Shown: positions 1 to 8,758 of the stretch, piece by piece | How positions within the stretch are numbered: position 1 is the first letter of the stretch | How the letters are laid out: each line of letters opens with the position of its first letter | Source: an uncultured Pelagibacteraceae bacterium | GTDB lineage: Bacteria > Pseudomonadota > Alphaproteobacteria > Pelagibacterales > Pelagibacteraceae | Length of the DNA stretch: 64,000 nt | Reading direction: 5' to 3' | Assembly (NCBI GenBank): GCA_902566925.1 | Contig: CACFKO010000002.1 | Coordinates: 1-64,000, forward strand | Made by a program: the position numbers and the translations under genes | Notes under the pieces: generated by a model | The model's database searches: none | What the model was told of the DNA's origin: nothing | What the model saw: only the letters and a program-made list of their open reading frames with translations

Positions 1-273
1 GAACTGGGTAAAAATTCACACATTTTTCACAAAAGAATCTCTAAACTAATCAATAATAGTGATATTGATAAAACTTTTGTTTATGGAGAAAAAGCTTTTG
101 AAACATTCAGATTTTTAAAAAAACATAAAAAGGGAGAAGTAGTAAAAAACCTAAAATTATTTGAAAGTAAGATAGCTAGAGTTTTAAAAAATGGAGATTT
201 TTTGATGATCAAGGGTTCAAATGCAACAAGATTACATGAAGTATCAGAAAGATTTATGAAAGGTGTTAGGTAA
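1..273 (+). CDS. murF: MurF C-terminus (partial): UDP-MurNAc-tripeptide--D-Ala-D-Ala ligase
   Basis: The window opens inside an open frame of 90 codons ending in TAA at 271-273. It reads as the C-terminal domain of a Mur ligase: a segment with ALKNGDFLMIKGSNATR-like character (seen as FLMIKGSNATRLHEV) is typical of MurF, where it closes the Rossmann-like third domain. MurF adds D-Ala-D-Ala to UDP-MurNAc-tripeptide in the cytoplasm, the last soluble step before MraY. The stop is followed at once by the mraY ATG, and murF-mraY-murD is the standard dcw order, which supports the call. The N-terminal and ATP-binding domains lie upstream of the window. Confidence 0.9.
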   Translation, partial: ELGKNSHIFHKRISKLINNSDIDKTFVYGEKAFETFRFLKKHKKGEVVKNLKLFESKIARVLKNGDFLMIKGSNATRLHEVSERFMKGVR

Positions 274-1359
274 ATGCTTTATAGTTTTTTAGTTTCACTA
301 ATTGATACCTTCTCTTATTTAAATGTATTTAAATACATTACTTTTAGAATAGGTCTATCAGTTGTTACTTCTCTAACGATTATCTTTTTGATTGGAAATC
401 CTCTAATAAAATATTTTTCAAAAAAACAAATTACTGGACCTATTCGACAGGATGGACCAATTGATCACATCATAAAAAAAAGCGGAACACCAACTATGGG
501 CGGATTAATGATATTAATCGGAATTATCACTAGTACAATTATGTGGGCAGATCTAAAAAATGTATATATATGGATAGTTCTTTTCGTTTGTACAAGTTTA
601 GGTTTATTAGGTTTTATAGATGATTATTTAAAAATAAAATTTAAAAATTCCTCAGGAATTAATGCAAAAGTGAAATTTTTGGGACAATTTTTAATTTCTT
701 TACTTGCTATTTTAATGTTGATTTATTTTACAGATCATCAAACCATATCAAACTTATACTTTCCTTTTTTTAAAAACCTTGTTTTGCATATGGGTTTATT
801 TTTTATTCCTTTTGGTATTTTTGTAATCATCGGTTCTTCTAATGCAGTAAATCTAACTGATGGACTAGATGGACTTGCTACCGTACCTGTAATGTTGGTA
901 GCTTTATCTTTTTCATTAATATGCTATTTAGTTGGAAATACAATTTTCTCAAATTATTTACAAATACAGTACATACCCGATGTTGGTGAGTTATCAATCT
1001 TTTGTGGTTCTATAGTTGGATCCTGTTTGGGTTTTCTTTGGTACAATGCACCACCCGCCAAAATATTTATGGGTGACACTGGTTCGTTATCTTTAGGTGG
1101 TTCAATAGCATCGGTAGCAATAATAGTAAAACATGAAATTGTTCTTGCAATTATAGGGGGTCTGTTCGTTTTGGAAACGGTTTCAGTAATTATTCAAGTA
1201 ATTTCATTTAAATTGACTGGCAAAAGAGTATTTATGATGGCACCCATACACCACCATTTTGAGAAAAAAGGCTGGGCTGAGTCAACAGTAGTAATTAGGT
1301 TTTGGATAATTGCAATTATTTTGGCTTTGGTGGGATTAGCCACATTAAAATTACGTTAA
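274..1359 (+). CDS. mraY: Phospho-N-acetylmuramoyl-pentapeptide transferase MraY
   Basis: Integral membrane enzyme that moves phospho-MurNAc-pentapeptide from UDP to undecaprenyl phosphate, making lipid I. The 361-residue length is normal for MraY. Family signatures visible are GTPTMGG near residue 71, the Asp pair in GFIDDYLK near 113, the NAVNLTDGLDGLA catalytic loop near 190, MGDTGSL near 265 and the APIHHHFEKKGW histidine loop near 325. About ten hydrophobic segments are evident. The ATG directly follows the murF stop with no gap, so the two are translated from one message. Nothing looks unusual. Confidence 0.97.
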   Translation: MLYSFLVSLIDTFSYLNVFKYITFRIGLSVVTSLTIIFLIGNPLIKYFSKKQITGPIRQDGPIDHIIKKSGTPTMGGLMILIGIITSTIMWADLKNVYIWIVLFVCTSLGLLGFIDDYLKIKFKNSSGINAKVKFLGQFLISLLAILMLIYFTDHQTISNLYFPFFKNLVLHMGLFFIPFGIFVIIGSSNAVNLTDGLDGLATVPVMLVALSFSLICYLVGNTIFSNYLQIQYIPDVGELSIFCGSIVGSCLGFLWYNAPPAKIFMGDTGSLSLGGSIASVAIIVKHEIVLAIIGGLFVLETVSVIIQVISFKLTGKRVFMMAPIHHHFEKKGWAESTVVIRFWIIAIILALVGLATLKLR

Positions 1360-1368
1360 TCAAGATTG

Positions 1369-2679
1369 ATGAGCATATCTTTAAATCATTTGCGCCATAA
1401 AAATTTTGCAATTTATGGACTCGGAGTCACTGGTCGTTCAGTAATCAATTATTTTCATAAGCATGGTTTCGAAAATTATATTGGATGGGATGATGATAAT
1501 GATGTTTTTAGAAAGTCTATCGGGCCCGATTACAAGATTATGAAAAGAAATTTTTTAAAAGTAGTTAATTTTGTAGATTACATTATAATAAGCCCTGGTA
1601 TAAAAATTAATAAAGCAAAACTAAAAAAAATTTTATTAAAAAATAAAAAAAAAATCATCACAGACCTTGATCTATTTTATTTAATAAACCAAGATATAAA
1701 ATCGATAGTTGTTACTGGAACAAACGGAAAATCTACGACCTGTAAAGTTATCGAACACGTTTTGAAAAAAAATAATATCAACGTTGGTCTTGGTGGCAAT
1801 ATTGGAAGTCCAGTTTTAAAATTAGATTTAAAAAAAAATTCATTTGCAGTTATTGAGGCATCCTCTTTCCAGTTAGCTTATTCAAAATTTATTAAACCTT
1901 ATTATGCGATAATATTAAATATAACAAAGGATCATCTAGATTGGCATGGATCAATGACTAGTTATGTTAAATCAAAATTAAAAATTTTTTCACTTCAGGA
2001 CAAAGATAATTTTGCACTTATTAACAGCAAAAAAATATTAAAAAAATTTAGAAAGAATAAGTATATGGGCCAAATAAAGTTTGTAGATACCAAAAGATAT
2101 GAAAAAATTAGAACAAAAATTGCAAATAGTTATCTAAATTTAGAAGTGAACGAAGAAAACATGAGTTTTGTTTATGCTTTATCAAAAATTCTAAAAATAA
2201 AAGAAACATCTTTTATAAAATCTCTTAACTCCTTTAAAGGATTGAACCATAGGCATGAAGTTTTTTATAAAAAAAATAATAAAACTTTTATAAACGATTC
2301 AAAAGCAACAAGTTTCGCAGCTAGCAAATTTGCTTTAAAAAATAATCAAAATATTCTTTGGATTGTAGGAGGACTTCCAAAAATTGGGGATAAATTTCAT
2401 TTAGAGGAAGTAAAAAAAAATATTATTAGAGCCTACATTATTGGAAAACACAAATCTTACTTTAAGAAACTTTTAAATGGAAAAGTCAAATATGAATTAT
2501 GTAAGACTTTAAAAAATGCAATAGATTTAATATTTAAATATTTAGAAGACAATAAAGAAAAAAAAATTACTATTTTGTTAAGTCCTGCTAGCGCATCTTA
2601 TGACCAATTTAAGAACTTCGGAGATAGAGGAGAAAAATTTAAAAAACTAATAAAAAACTATATAAAAAAATATTTTTAA
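1369..2679 (+). CDS. murD: UDP-N-acetylmuramoylalanine--D-glutamate ligase MurD
   Basis: Cytoplasmic Mur ligase adding D-glutamate to UDP-MurNAc-L-Ala. The N-terminal Rossmann region shows AIYGLGVTGRS. The ATP loop VTGTNGKST sits near residues 115-123, followed by GGNIGSP, the EASSFQL motif, and NHRHE (near 299) typical of MurD. A C-terminal SPASASYDQFKNF matches the D-Glu binding end of MurD. I chose the ATG at 1369; a TTG at 1366 is in frame and could also serve. The gap to mraY is nine bases, so it is co-transcribed. It is slightly short (436 residues) and very Lys/Asn/Ile-rich, like its neighbours. Confidence 0.96.
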   Translation: MSISLNHLRHKNFAIYGLGVTGRSVINYFHKHGFENYIGWDDDNDVFRKSIGPDYKIMKRNFLKVVNFVDYIIISPGIKINKAKLKKILLKNKKKIITDLDLFYLINQDIKSIVVTGTNGKSTTCKVIEHVLKKNNINVGLGGNIGSPVLKLDLKKNSFAVIEASSFQLAYSKFIKPYYAIILNITKDHLDWHGSMTSYVKSKLKIFSLQDKDNFALINSKKILKKFRKNKYMGQIKFVDTKRYEKIRTKIANSYLNLEVNEENMSFVYALSKILKIKETSFIKSLNSFKGLNHRHEVFYKKNNKTFINDSKATSFAASKFALKNNQNILWIVGGLPKIGDKFHLEEVKKNIIRAYIIGKHKSYFKKLLNGKVKYELCKTLKNAIDLIFKYLEDNKEKKITILLSPASASYDQFKNFGDRGEKFKKLIKNYIKKYF

Positions 2680-2690
2680 TAAATAGTAAT

Positions 2691-3806
2691 ATGGGTAAAT
2701 TTTTTAAAACAGAAAATTATTGGAGAAATATTGATAAACATATTTTGACAAGTTTTTTATTATTATTCACTCTGGGAATTTTTTTTTCATTTTCATCTAC
2801 GTCATTCTTAGCAGATGAAAGACTTAATAAAAGTTATTATTTTTTTTTTCAAAAACATCTCTTGTATGCTCTTCTCTCTTTTTCATTGATGATCTTTGTA
2901 TCTATGTTAAACACTGATTTTGTTAATAAATTCTTGACTCCGGTTTTTTTATTTTTTTTGTTGTTACTAGTGTTGGTCCCACTTTTTGGTATTGAAGTAA
3001 AAGGTGCAAAAAGATGGCTTAATTTTTATCTATTTCGTTTGCAACCAATTGAGTTCATAAAACCCTTTTTTATTCTAGTTATCGCACAAATTATTACCTC
3101 TAATTGGATTAAAAATTTAAATTTAGCTCATTTTTTCTCATTCATATTACTATCTATATTAATTTTATTGCTTGTTATCCAACCAGATCTTGGTCAATCC
3201 GTTTTATTAATTTGTACTTGGATTTCAATAATTTTTGTTTCAGGAGTTAACATTTTTTATCTCTCTTCCATACTAGCTTTAGTTATATTTCTATTTTTTG
3301 TTTTATTATATTTAGCTCCAGAAAAATTTAGTTATATTGTGACAAGACTTATATCTTTTATGGATCCCGAAAAATCGGGAAATTTTCAATCTCAAAAAGC
3401 TATTGATGCAATAAAACAAGGTGGTCTGAAAGGACAGGGCATGGGTGAGGGTATATTAAAAGAAAGCGTACCAGAAGCACATACTGATTATATTATTGCA
3501 GTTGTTAGTGAAGAGTTTGGTTCTGTAGTATCAATATTAATTATAACAATTTTTTTATTTGTTGCATTTAGGATAGTTAAAAAAATTATAAATTTCTCGA
3601 GCAATTTTTATAAGATTTCACTTTGTGGATTAATGTCGTTACTAATTTTTCAGACCTTTATACATGTTGGGGTAAATGTAAATTTATTGCCAACAACAGG
3701 AATGACCCTTCCCTTTCTGAGTTATGGTGGTTCGTCTTTGTTATCAAGTGGAATAATTGCAGGAATAATTTTAAATTACACATCTTTAAGAGAAAAAATG
3801 GAATGA
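2691..3806 (+). CDS. ftsW: Septal peptidoglycan polymerase FtsW
   Basis: SEDS-family multi-spanning membrane protein that polymerises lipid II at the division septum with FtsI. The 371 residues contain about ten hydrophobic helices. SEDS signatures are visible: GAKRWLNFYLFRLQPIEFIKP near 104, QPDLGQS near 164, an SQKAIDAIKQGGLKGQGMG loop near 233, HTDYIIAVVSEEFG near 265 and the C-terminal LPTTGMTLPFLSYGGSS split by helices. Position between murD and murG identifies it as FtsW rather than RodA; the window has a separate RodA at 39393. Its TGA overlaps the murG ATG (ATGA). Confidence 0.95.
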   Translation: MGKFFKTENYWRNIDKHILTSFLLLFTLGIFFSFSSTSFLADERLNKSYYFFFQKHLLYALLSFSLMIFVSMLNTDFVNKFLTPVFLFFLLLLVLVPLFGIEVKGAKRWLNFYLFRLQPIEFIKPFFILVIAQIITSNWIKNLNLAHFFSFILLSILILLLVIQPDLGQSVLLICTWISIIFVSGVNIFYLSSILALVIFLFFVLLYLAPEKFSYIVTRLISFMDPEKSGNFQSQKAIDAIKQGGLKGQGMGEGILKESVPEAHTDYIIAVVSEEFGSVVSILIITIFLFVAFRIVKKIINFSSNFYKISLCGLMSLLIFQTFIHVGVNVNLLPTTGMTLPFLSYGGSSLLSSGIIAGIILNYTSLREKME

Positions 3807-4894
3807 AAACAAAAGAAAAAAAAATTCTTATAGCAACAGGGGGTACAGGAGGTCATATTTTTCCTTCATTAAGTTTAGCAGATTTCTTAAAAAATAAATA
3901 CCAAGTTGAGATAATTACAGACAAAAGAGGCCTCAAATATTTAGAAAATTATAAAAAAATTAATATTAGAATAATTAACACCGATACAGTTTTTAATAGA
4001 AATATTTTTAAAGTATTTTTAGGATTCATTAAAATTATTTCATCTTTTATTTTTTCAATCTGTTCAATGATAATCACAAGACCTAAATTAATAATTGGTA
4101 TGGGTGGCTATTCTTCCTTTCCTGTTTGTGCAGCAGGCTATTTTCTAAGGATTCCAGTAATAATATATGAAAACAATCTAATTATAGGTAGAGCAAATAA
4201 ATTTATTTTACCATTGGCAAGAAAAGTTTTAGTCTCAGTTAAAGATATCCAAGGGATAAAATCGAAATACAGTGAAAAGATATTTTGTTCTGGGTTTTTG
4301 ATTAGAAGTCACATTTTAAATTTAAAAAAAGAAAAAATACAAAATGAGGAAAAAAAGAGTTTATCTATTTTAATAATGGGGGGAAGCCAATCAGCTAAAA
4401 TTTTTGGTGTAATTTTACCAAGCATAATCACCAGGTGTTTTCAAAACGGAATTAGACTTAAAATTTATCAACAATGTTTAGATGAACAGGTCAGCAATAT
4501 TAAAAAAATATATCAAAAGCATAATTTGGAATTTGAATTATTTTCTTTTTCTGGAGATATATCCAAATATTATAAATTAGCAGATTTTGCAATCACAAGA
4601 TCAGGTGCATCATCCATTGCAGAATTGGTGAATCTAAGAATTCCTTTTATTGCAATACCCTTACCTTCGTCTGCAGACAATCACCAATTTGAAAACGCAA
4701 ACTATTTTAAAAATAAGGGATATTGTTTTTTGTTAGAGGAAAGATTTGTTTCTGATAAATTGTTTGAAATTCTCATAGATTTAAACAAAGATGAAAAAAA
4801 ACTTCTTTTGATGAAGGAAAGAATGATAGAACATTCAGATAGGAATACCCTTTTAAAAATTGAGAAACTAATTGAAAAAATATTAAATGAGTAA
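3803..4894 (+). CDS. murG: UDP-GlcNAc--MurNAc-(pentapeptide) pyrophosphoryl-undecaprenol GlcNAc transferase MurG
   Basis: Peripheral membrane GT28 glycosyltransferase that converts lipid I to lipid II. The start is the ATG at 3803, which overlaps the ftsW stop as ATGA. From there the protein is 363 residues and begins MKTKEKKILIATGGTGGH, the family's nucleotide and lipid-binding glycine-rich loop. A longer frame upstream exists only as an out-of-frame read of ftsW. Other signatures are GMGGYSSFP near 92, the MGGSQSAKIF loop near 191 and ITRSGASSIAEL near 266, which contacts UDP-GlcNAc. The 3' end overlaps murC by eight bases. Confidence 0.95.
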   Translation: MKTKEKKILIATGGTGGHIFPSLSLADFLKNKYQVEIITDKRGLKYLENYKKINIRIINTDTVFNRNIFKVFLGFIKIISSFIFSICSMIITRPKLIIGMGGYSSFPVCAAGYFLRIPVIIYENNLIIGRANKFILPLARKVLVSVKDIQGIKSKYSEKIFCSGFLIRSHILNLKKEKIQNEEKKSLSILIMGGSQSAKIFGVILPSIITRCFQNGIRLKIYQQCLDEQVSNIKKIYQKHNLEFELFSFSGDISKYYKLADFAITRSGASSIAELVNLRIPFIAIPLPSSADNHQFENANYFKNKGYCFLLEERFVSDKLFEILIDLNKDEKKLLLMKERMIEHSDRNTLLKIEKLIEKILNE

Positions 4895-6278
4895 AATTGA
4901 AATAGGATTGAAAGAAAAAGTTCATTTTATTGGGATCGGCGGAATAGGAATGAGCGGTTTAGCCCAAGTTATGAAAACCATGGGATTTAAAGTTCAGGGT
5001 AGTGATTTAATTAATAGTAAAAACGTAGAAAGATGTAAAAAAATTGGCATTAAGATATTTAAAAAACACAATAAAAAAAATATCAAAGATTCCACAATAA
5101 TTGTAAAATCATCTGCAGTTAGAGATAGCAATCCCGAGATTAGAGAAGCAAAAGAAAAAAAATTAAATATACTTAAGAGAGCAGAAATGTTAGCTCATGT
5201 TGTTTCATTAAAAACAAACATTGTGATCACTGGCTCACATGGAAAAACAACAACAACTTCTTTGATATCTAAAATATTATCTTCCGCAAGACTAGATCCA
5301 ACTATAATAAATGGGGGTATAATAAACTCTTTCAAAAGTAATGCCAGATTAGGAAAAGGTGAGTGGGCAGTTTTGGAAGCAGACGAGTCCGATGGAAGTT
5401 TTTTAAATTTTCCAGTTAACTATTCTGTAGTTACGAATCTTGATAGAGAACATCTTGATTTCTATAAGAATTTTAAAAATTTACAAAATTCTTTTATAAA
5501 ATTCCTTAACAAAACTCCACCAATTGGAAAATCATTTATCTGTATTGATAATTCCGAAATTAAAAAAATAATTTCTAAAATAAACAATAAAAATTTTCTG
5601 ACCTATGGTTTTTCCAGAAAATCAAATTTTCAAATATTGAATCCGGTTTATAAAAAAAATTTCTCAGTATTTGATCTAAAAATATCTATACCAGGATCGA
5701 AAAAGAAAATTTTTAAAAAAATTAAATTAAATCTCATCGGCCAACATAATGTTTTAAATGCTTCTGGTGCGGTTGCTTTATGTCTACATATAGGAATAAA
5801 TATTGGTGTAATAAAAAAATCTTTAAAAAAATTTTCTGGCATAGAAAGAAGATTAACAAAGATTTTCTCAGTTGACGGAAGAGAATTTTTTGATGATTAC
5901 GCTCACCATCCAACAGAAATTAAATCAATTTTACAAAGTCTAAAAATAACTTCTGCTGGCAGAAAAATAGTTTCTGTTTTTCAGCCACACAGATATTCCA
6001 GGTTAAAATTATTAAAAAAAGATTTTGCATCTTCTTTTAAAAATTCAAATTTGGTTGTTTTGTGTCCGGTGTACCCTGCGGGAGAAAAAATTGATAAAAA
6101 ATATGATCCAATTGATTTTGCAAAATCCATTTCCGTCAACTCTAAAGTTCAGGTGATAATTGTTAAAAATGAAAATGATTTAAAGAAATTTTTTATTAAA
6201 AATTTATTAGAAGACGAAATAGTAATCTGTATGGGGGCAGGATCTATATCTAAATGGTTAAAAGAGATGAATTTATAG
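4887..6278 (+). CDS. murC: UDP-N-acetylmuramate--L-alanine ligase MurC
   Basis: First Mur ligase of the pathway, joining L-alanine to UDP-MurNAc with ATP. At 463 residues it has the normal length. The N-terminal Rossmann motif GIGGIGMSGLAQVM is at 16-29, the ATP loop TGSHGKTTTT at 115-124, EADESDGSFL near 165, HNVLNA near 288 and the FDDYAHHPTEI motif specific to MurC near 335. FQPHRYSR follows. Translation is probably coupled to murG through the eight-base overlap. No missing motif was found. Confidence 0.97.
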   Translation: MSKIEIGLKEKVHFIGIGGIGMSGLAQVMKTMGFKVQGSDLINSKNVERCKKIGIKIFKKHNKKNIKDSTIIVKSSAVRDSNPEIREAKEKKLNILKRAEMLAHVVSLKTNIVITGSHGKTTTTSLISKILSSARLDPTIINGGIINSFKSNARLGKGEWAVLEADESDGSFLNFPVNYSVVTNLDREHLDFYKNFKNLQNSFIKFLNKTPPIGKSFICIDNSEIKKIISKINNKNFLTYGFSRKSNFQILNPVYKKNFSVFDLKISIPGSKKKIFKKIKLNLIGQHNVLNASGAVALCLHIGINIGVIKKSLKKFSGIERRLTKIFSVDGREFFDDYAHHPTEIKSILQSLKITSAGRKIVSVFQPHRYSRLKLLKKDFASSFKNSNLVVLCPVYPAGEKIDKKYDPIDFAKSISVNSKVQVIIVKNENDLKKFFIKNLLEDEIVICMGAGSISKWLKEMNL

Positions 6279-6286
6279 ATTAAAAT

Positions 6287-7150
6287 ATGATTTACGAAAA
6301 CGAAAAACTTGCAAAGTATAATTGGTTTAATTTAGGAGGTACAGCAAGAATATTTCTTAAACCAATTTCACAATCAAATCTAAAAAATTTTTTACTGAAA
6401 TACGTACAAAAAGAAAAAAATGTATATATATTAGGAGCTGGTTCCAATACTCTTTTTAGAGACTCGGGTTTTGATGGGGTCATAATCAAACTCGGAAAGG
6501 ATTTTGCTTATACAAACTTATTGAAGGATAATAAAATAGAGGTTGGCGCTGCTACTTTAGATAAAAGGGTTTCCGACTTTGCTTTAGAAAATTCAATATC
6601 AGGATTAGAATTTTTATCCTGCATACCAGGCAGTATTGGTGGAGCAATAACAATGAACAGTGGTTGTTATGGATACGACATTTCTAAAATTTTTCACTCA
6701 CTTAAAGCAATGAACCTACGTGGAGAATTAAAATCATTTGGAAAAGATGAAATAAAATTTATTTATAGAGGTAACAGTCTACCTAAAGATTTAATAGTTT
6801 TAAGCGTAATACTTCAAGGGAATTCTGGAAATAAAAATGAAATCAAAAAAAAAACAATTGGCTTAATAAATAAAAAAAAGGAAAGTCAACCAAGCAAAAT
6901 CAAAACTTGTGGAAGTACATTTAAAAATCCAGAAAATAAAAAAGCATGGGAACTTATTAAATCATCAAACTGTTCTAATTTAACTATAGGAGGAGCAAGC
7001 ATTTCCCCTAAACATAGTAATTTTTTTTTTAACAATGGTAATGCTACTTCCTCAGATATTGAAAATTTAATAGAGGAAGTTAAAAAGAAAGTTTTTTTAA
7101 AAACTGGAATAAACCTAGAGCTGGAAATAAAAATTATAGGAGTTAAATAA
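6287..7150 (+). CDS. murB: UDP-N-acetylenolpyruvoylglucosamine reductase MurB
   Basis: FAD and NADPH-dependent reductase that makes UDP-MurNAc from enolpyruvyl-UDP-GlcNAc. The protein is 287 residues. It carries the FAD-binding stretches GAGSNTLFRDSGFDG near 51 and CIPGSIGGAITMNSGCYG near 111, then IYRGNSL near 165, the catalytic-serine region KTCGSTFKNPE near 207, and a C-terminal GGASISPKHSNFF. The short spacings to murC (8 bases) and ddl (2 bases) place it in the same transcript. Order murC-murB-ddl is typical of alphaproteobacteria. Confidence 0.96.
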   Translation: MIYENEKLAKYNWFNLGGTARIFLKPISQSNLKNFLLKYVQKEKNVYILGAGSNTLFRDSGFDGVIIKLGKDFAYTNLLKDNKIEVGAATLDKRVSDFALENSISGLEFLSCIPGSIGGAITMNSGCYGYDISKIFHSLKAMNLRGELKSFGKDEIKFIYRGNSLPKDLIVLSVILQGNSGNKNEIKKKTIGLINKKKESQPSKIKTCGSTFKNPENKKAWELIKSSNCSNLTIGGASISPKHSNFFFNNGNATSSDIENLIEEVKKKVFLKTGINLELEIKIIGVK

Positions 7151-7152
7151 AA

Positions 7153-8082
7153 TTGAGAAAAAAAAAAGTTCTTGTTATTTTAGGAGGAACCTCCAGAGAA
7201 AGAGAAGTTAGTTTAGAGTCTGGGAGATCATGTATTTCAGCCCTAAAGAAGATAGGACACGATATAATAAAATTTGATCCAAAATTTTTATCATTAGATA
7301 AAATTAAAAATAATAATCCAGATGTAATATTTAATGCTCTTCATGGAAAAGGCGGGGAGGATGGTAAAGTGCAAAGTTTTTTTGAATATTTCCGTATACC
7401 TTACACACATTCCGGTGTTCTATCCTCTATGGTTGCTATGAATAAACATTTATCAAAGCAGTTGTTTATAAAAAATAAAGTTAGAACTCCAAATTATTTT
7501 TTCTTAAATCAAAAAGATTTTTCGAATATAAATTTACAAAAAAAAATCAGAAAGAATAAACTTACTTTTCCAATAGTTATTAAGCCAAATGACGAAGGAT
7601 CAAGTATTGGGGTAAAGATATGCAAGAATTTTATTTTTCTTAAAAGAGAATTTGAAAAAGCAAAGAAAAATTATAACAATCTAATATTTGAGACCTATAT
7701 CCCCGGCCAGGAGATCCAAGTAGCTGTTATAGGAGGAAAGTCAATAGGCGCTATTGAATTAAAACCAAAAAGAAAGTTTTATGATTACAAAGCAAAATAT
7801 AAAAAATCGGCCAAAACTTTGCATATTATGCCAGCTCCAATTTCTAAAAAAAAATATAGAGAAGTTCTGAAAATTTCTCAAAAAGCTCACAAAATTTTAG
7901 GGTGCAGAGGGATTACAAGATGCGATTTTAGGTTCTATAATAATAAATTTTTTCTCCTTGAAGTAAATACACAGCCAGGAATGACGAGCTTATCTCTTGT
8001 TCCCGAAATAGCAAATTATTCAGGTATTTCTTTTGCTCAATTAGTTAAGTGGATGGTAACCGATTCTGGTATCGATAGATGA
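7153..8082 (+). CDS. ddl: D-alanine--D-alanine ligase
   Basis: ATP-grasp enzyme that joins two D-alanines for the peptidoglycan stem peptide. It has 309 residues. LVILGGTSREREVSLESG opens the N-terminal domain, ALHGKGGEDG lies near 63, the ATP-grasp lysine region VIKPNDEGSSIGV near 143, and the metal/substrate motif FLLEVNTQPGMTSLSLVPE near 268. The start codon is TTG at 7153, two bases after the murB stop; no ATG occurs before the conserved N-terminus. The 3' end overlaps ftsQ by four bases (ATGA). Confidence 0.95.
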   Translation: MRKKKVLVILGGTSREREVSLESGRSCISALKKIGHDIIKFDPKFLSLDKIKNNNPDVIFNALHGKGGEDGKVQSFFEYFRIPYTHSGVLSSMVAMNKHLSKQLFIKNKVRTPNYFFLNQKDFSNINLQKKIRKNKLTFPIVIKPNDEGSSIGVKICKNFIFLKREFEKAKKNYNNLIFETYIPGQEIQVAVIGGKSIGAIELKPKRKFYDYKAKYKKSAKTLHIMPAPISKKKYREVLKISQKAHKILGCRGITRCDFRFYNNKFFLLEVNTQPGMTSLSLVPEIANYSGISFAQLVKWMVTDSGIDR

Positions 8083-8753
8083 AGAAAGAAAATAGTTTTT
8101 TTTTATGGTTATTTTTATTTGTTTTTCTTACAACATTTAGTTTTAACTCTTCTCAAAAAAAAACAAGTTCCTTCCTACCAATAAAATTAATAGAAGTAGA
8201 AGGTGTTAACAATTCAGATAAAGAAGAAATCCTAAAAAGATTAAATAAGTTTTATGGAAAAAGCATCATATTCATTAGTAGAGATCAATTAAAAGAATCA
8301 GTTTATAAATTACAATTCGTTAAAGAAATAAGAGCAAAGAAAATATATCCAGATAAGATAAGATTAATAATAATTGAGTATAAGCCCATAGGAATTTTTA
8401 TAAATAAAAATAAAAAAATTATAATTACTAATGGAGGAGAATTAATTGAAAATTATCAAAATAATAAATTTAAAAATTTACCTCTGGTATTTGGCAACGA
8501 TGCTGAAAAAAATTTTTCTACTTTTTATCGATCTCTAGAAAGGTTAGATTTTCAAATAGAATTGATAAAACAGTTTAATTATTTTAATATTAATAGATGG
8601 GATGTTGTTTTAAAGGATGATAAAGTAGTAAAACTGCCGACTAAAAATTATGAAAATTCACTTGCAAAATTTTTATCTATTTATAAGAAAAATAATTTTA
8701 GTAATTTTAAAGTTTTTGATTTTAGGATTAAAGGACAACTTATATTAAAATAA
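8079..8753 (+). CDS. ftsQ: Cell division protein FtsQ
   Basis: Bitopic inner-membrane divisome protein. The 224 residues show a short basic start, one hydrophobic helix (residues 8-24) and then a periplasmic POTRA-like domain beginning IKLIEVEGVNNSDKEEILKR, followed by a region with YPDKIRLIIIEYKPIG typical of the FtsQ beta domain. It is shorter than many FtsQ proteins, mainly at the N-terminal cytoplasmic tail. Its place between ddl and ftsA fits. The usual next partner after ftsA, ftsZ, is not present here. Confidence 0.88.
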   Translation: MKKENSFFLWLFLFVFLTTFSFNSSQKKTSSFLPIKLIEVEGVNNSDKEEILKRLNKFYGKSIIFISRDQLKESVYKLQFVKEIRAKKIYPDKIRLIIIEYKPIGIFINKNKKIIITNGGELIENYQNNKFKNLPLVFGNDAEKNFSTFYRSLERLDFQIELIKQFNYFNINRWDVVLKDDKVVKLPTKNYENSLAKFLSIYKKNNFSNFKVFDFRIKGQLILK

Positions 8754-8758
8754 AGTTA

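Noticed and set aside
3623..3802. A long 5' extension of murG inside ftsW
   Set aside because: The first 60 residues are an out-of-frame reading of ftsW. The GGTGGH start and ATGA overlap at 3803 fix the real start.
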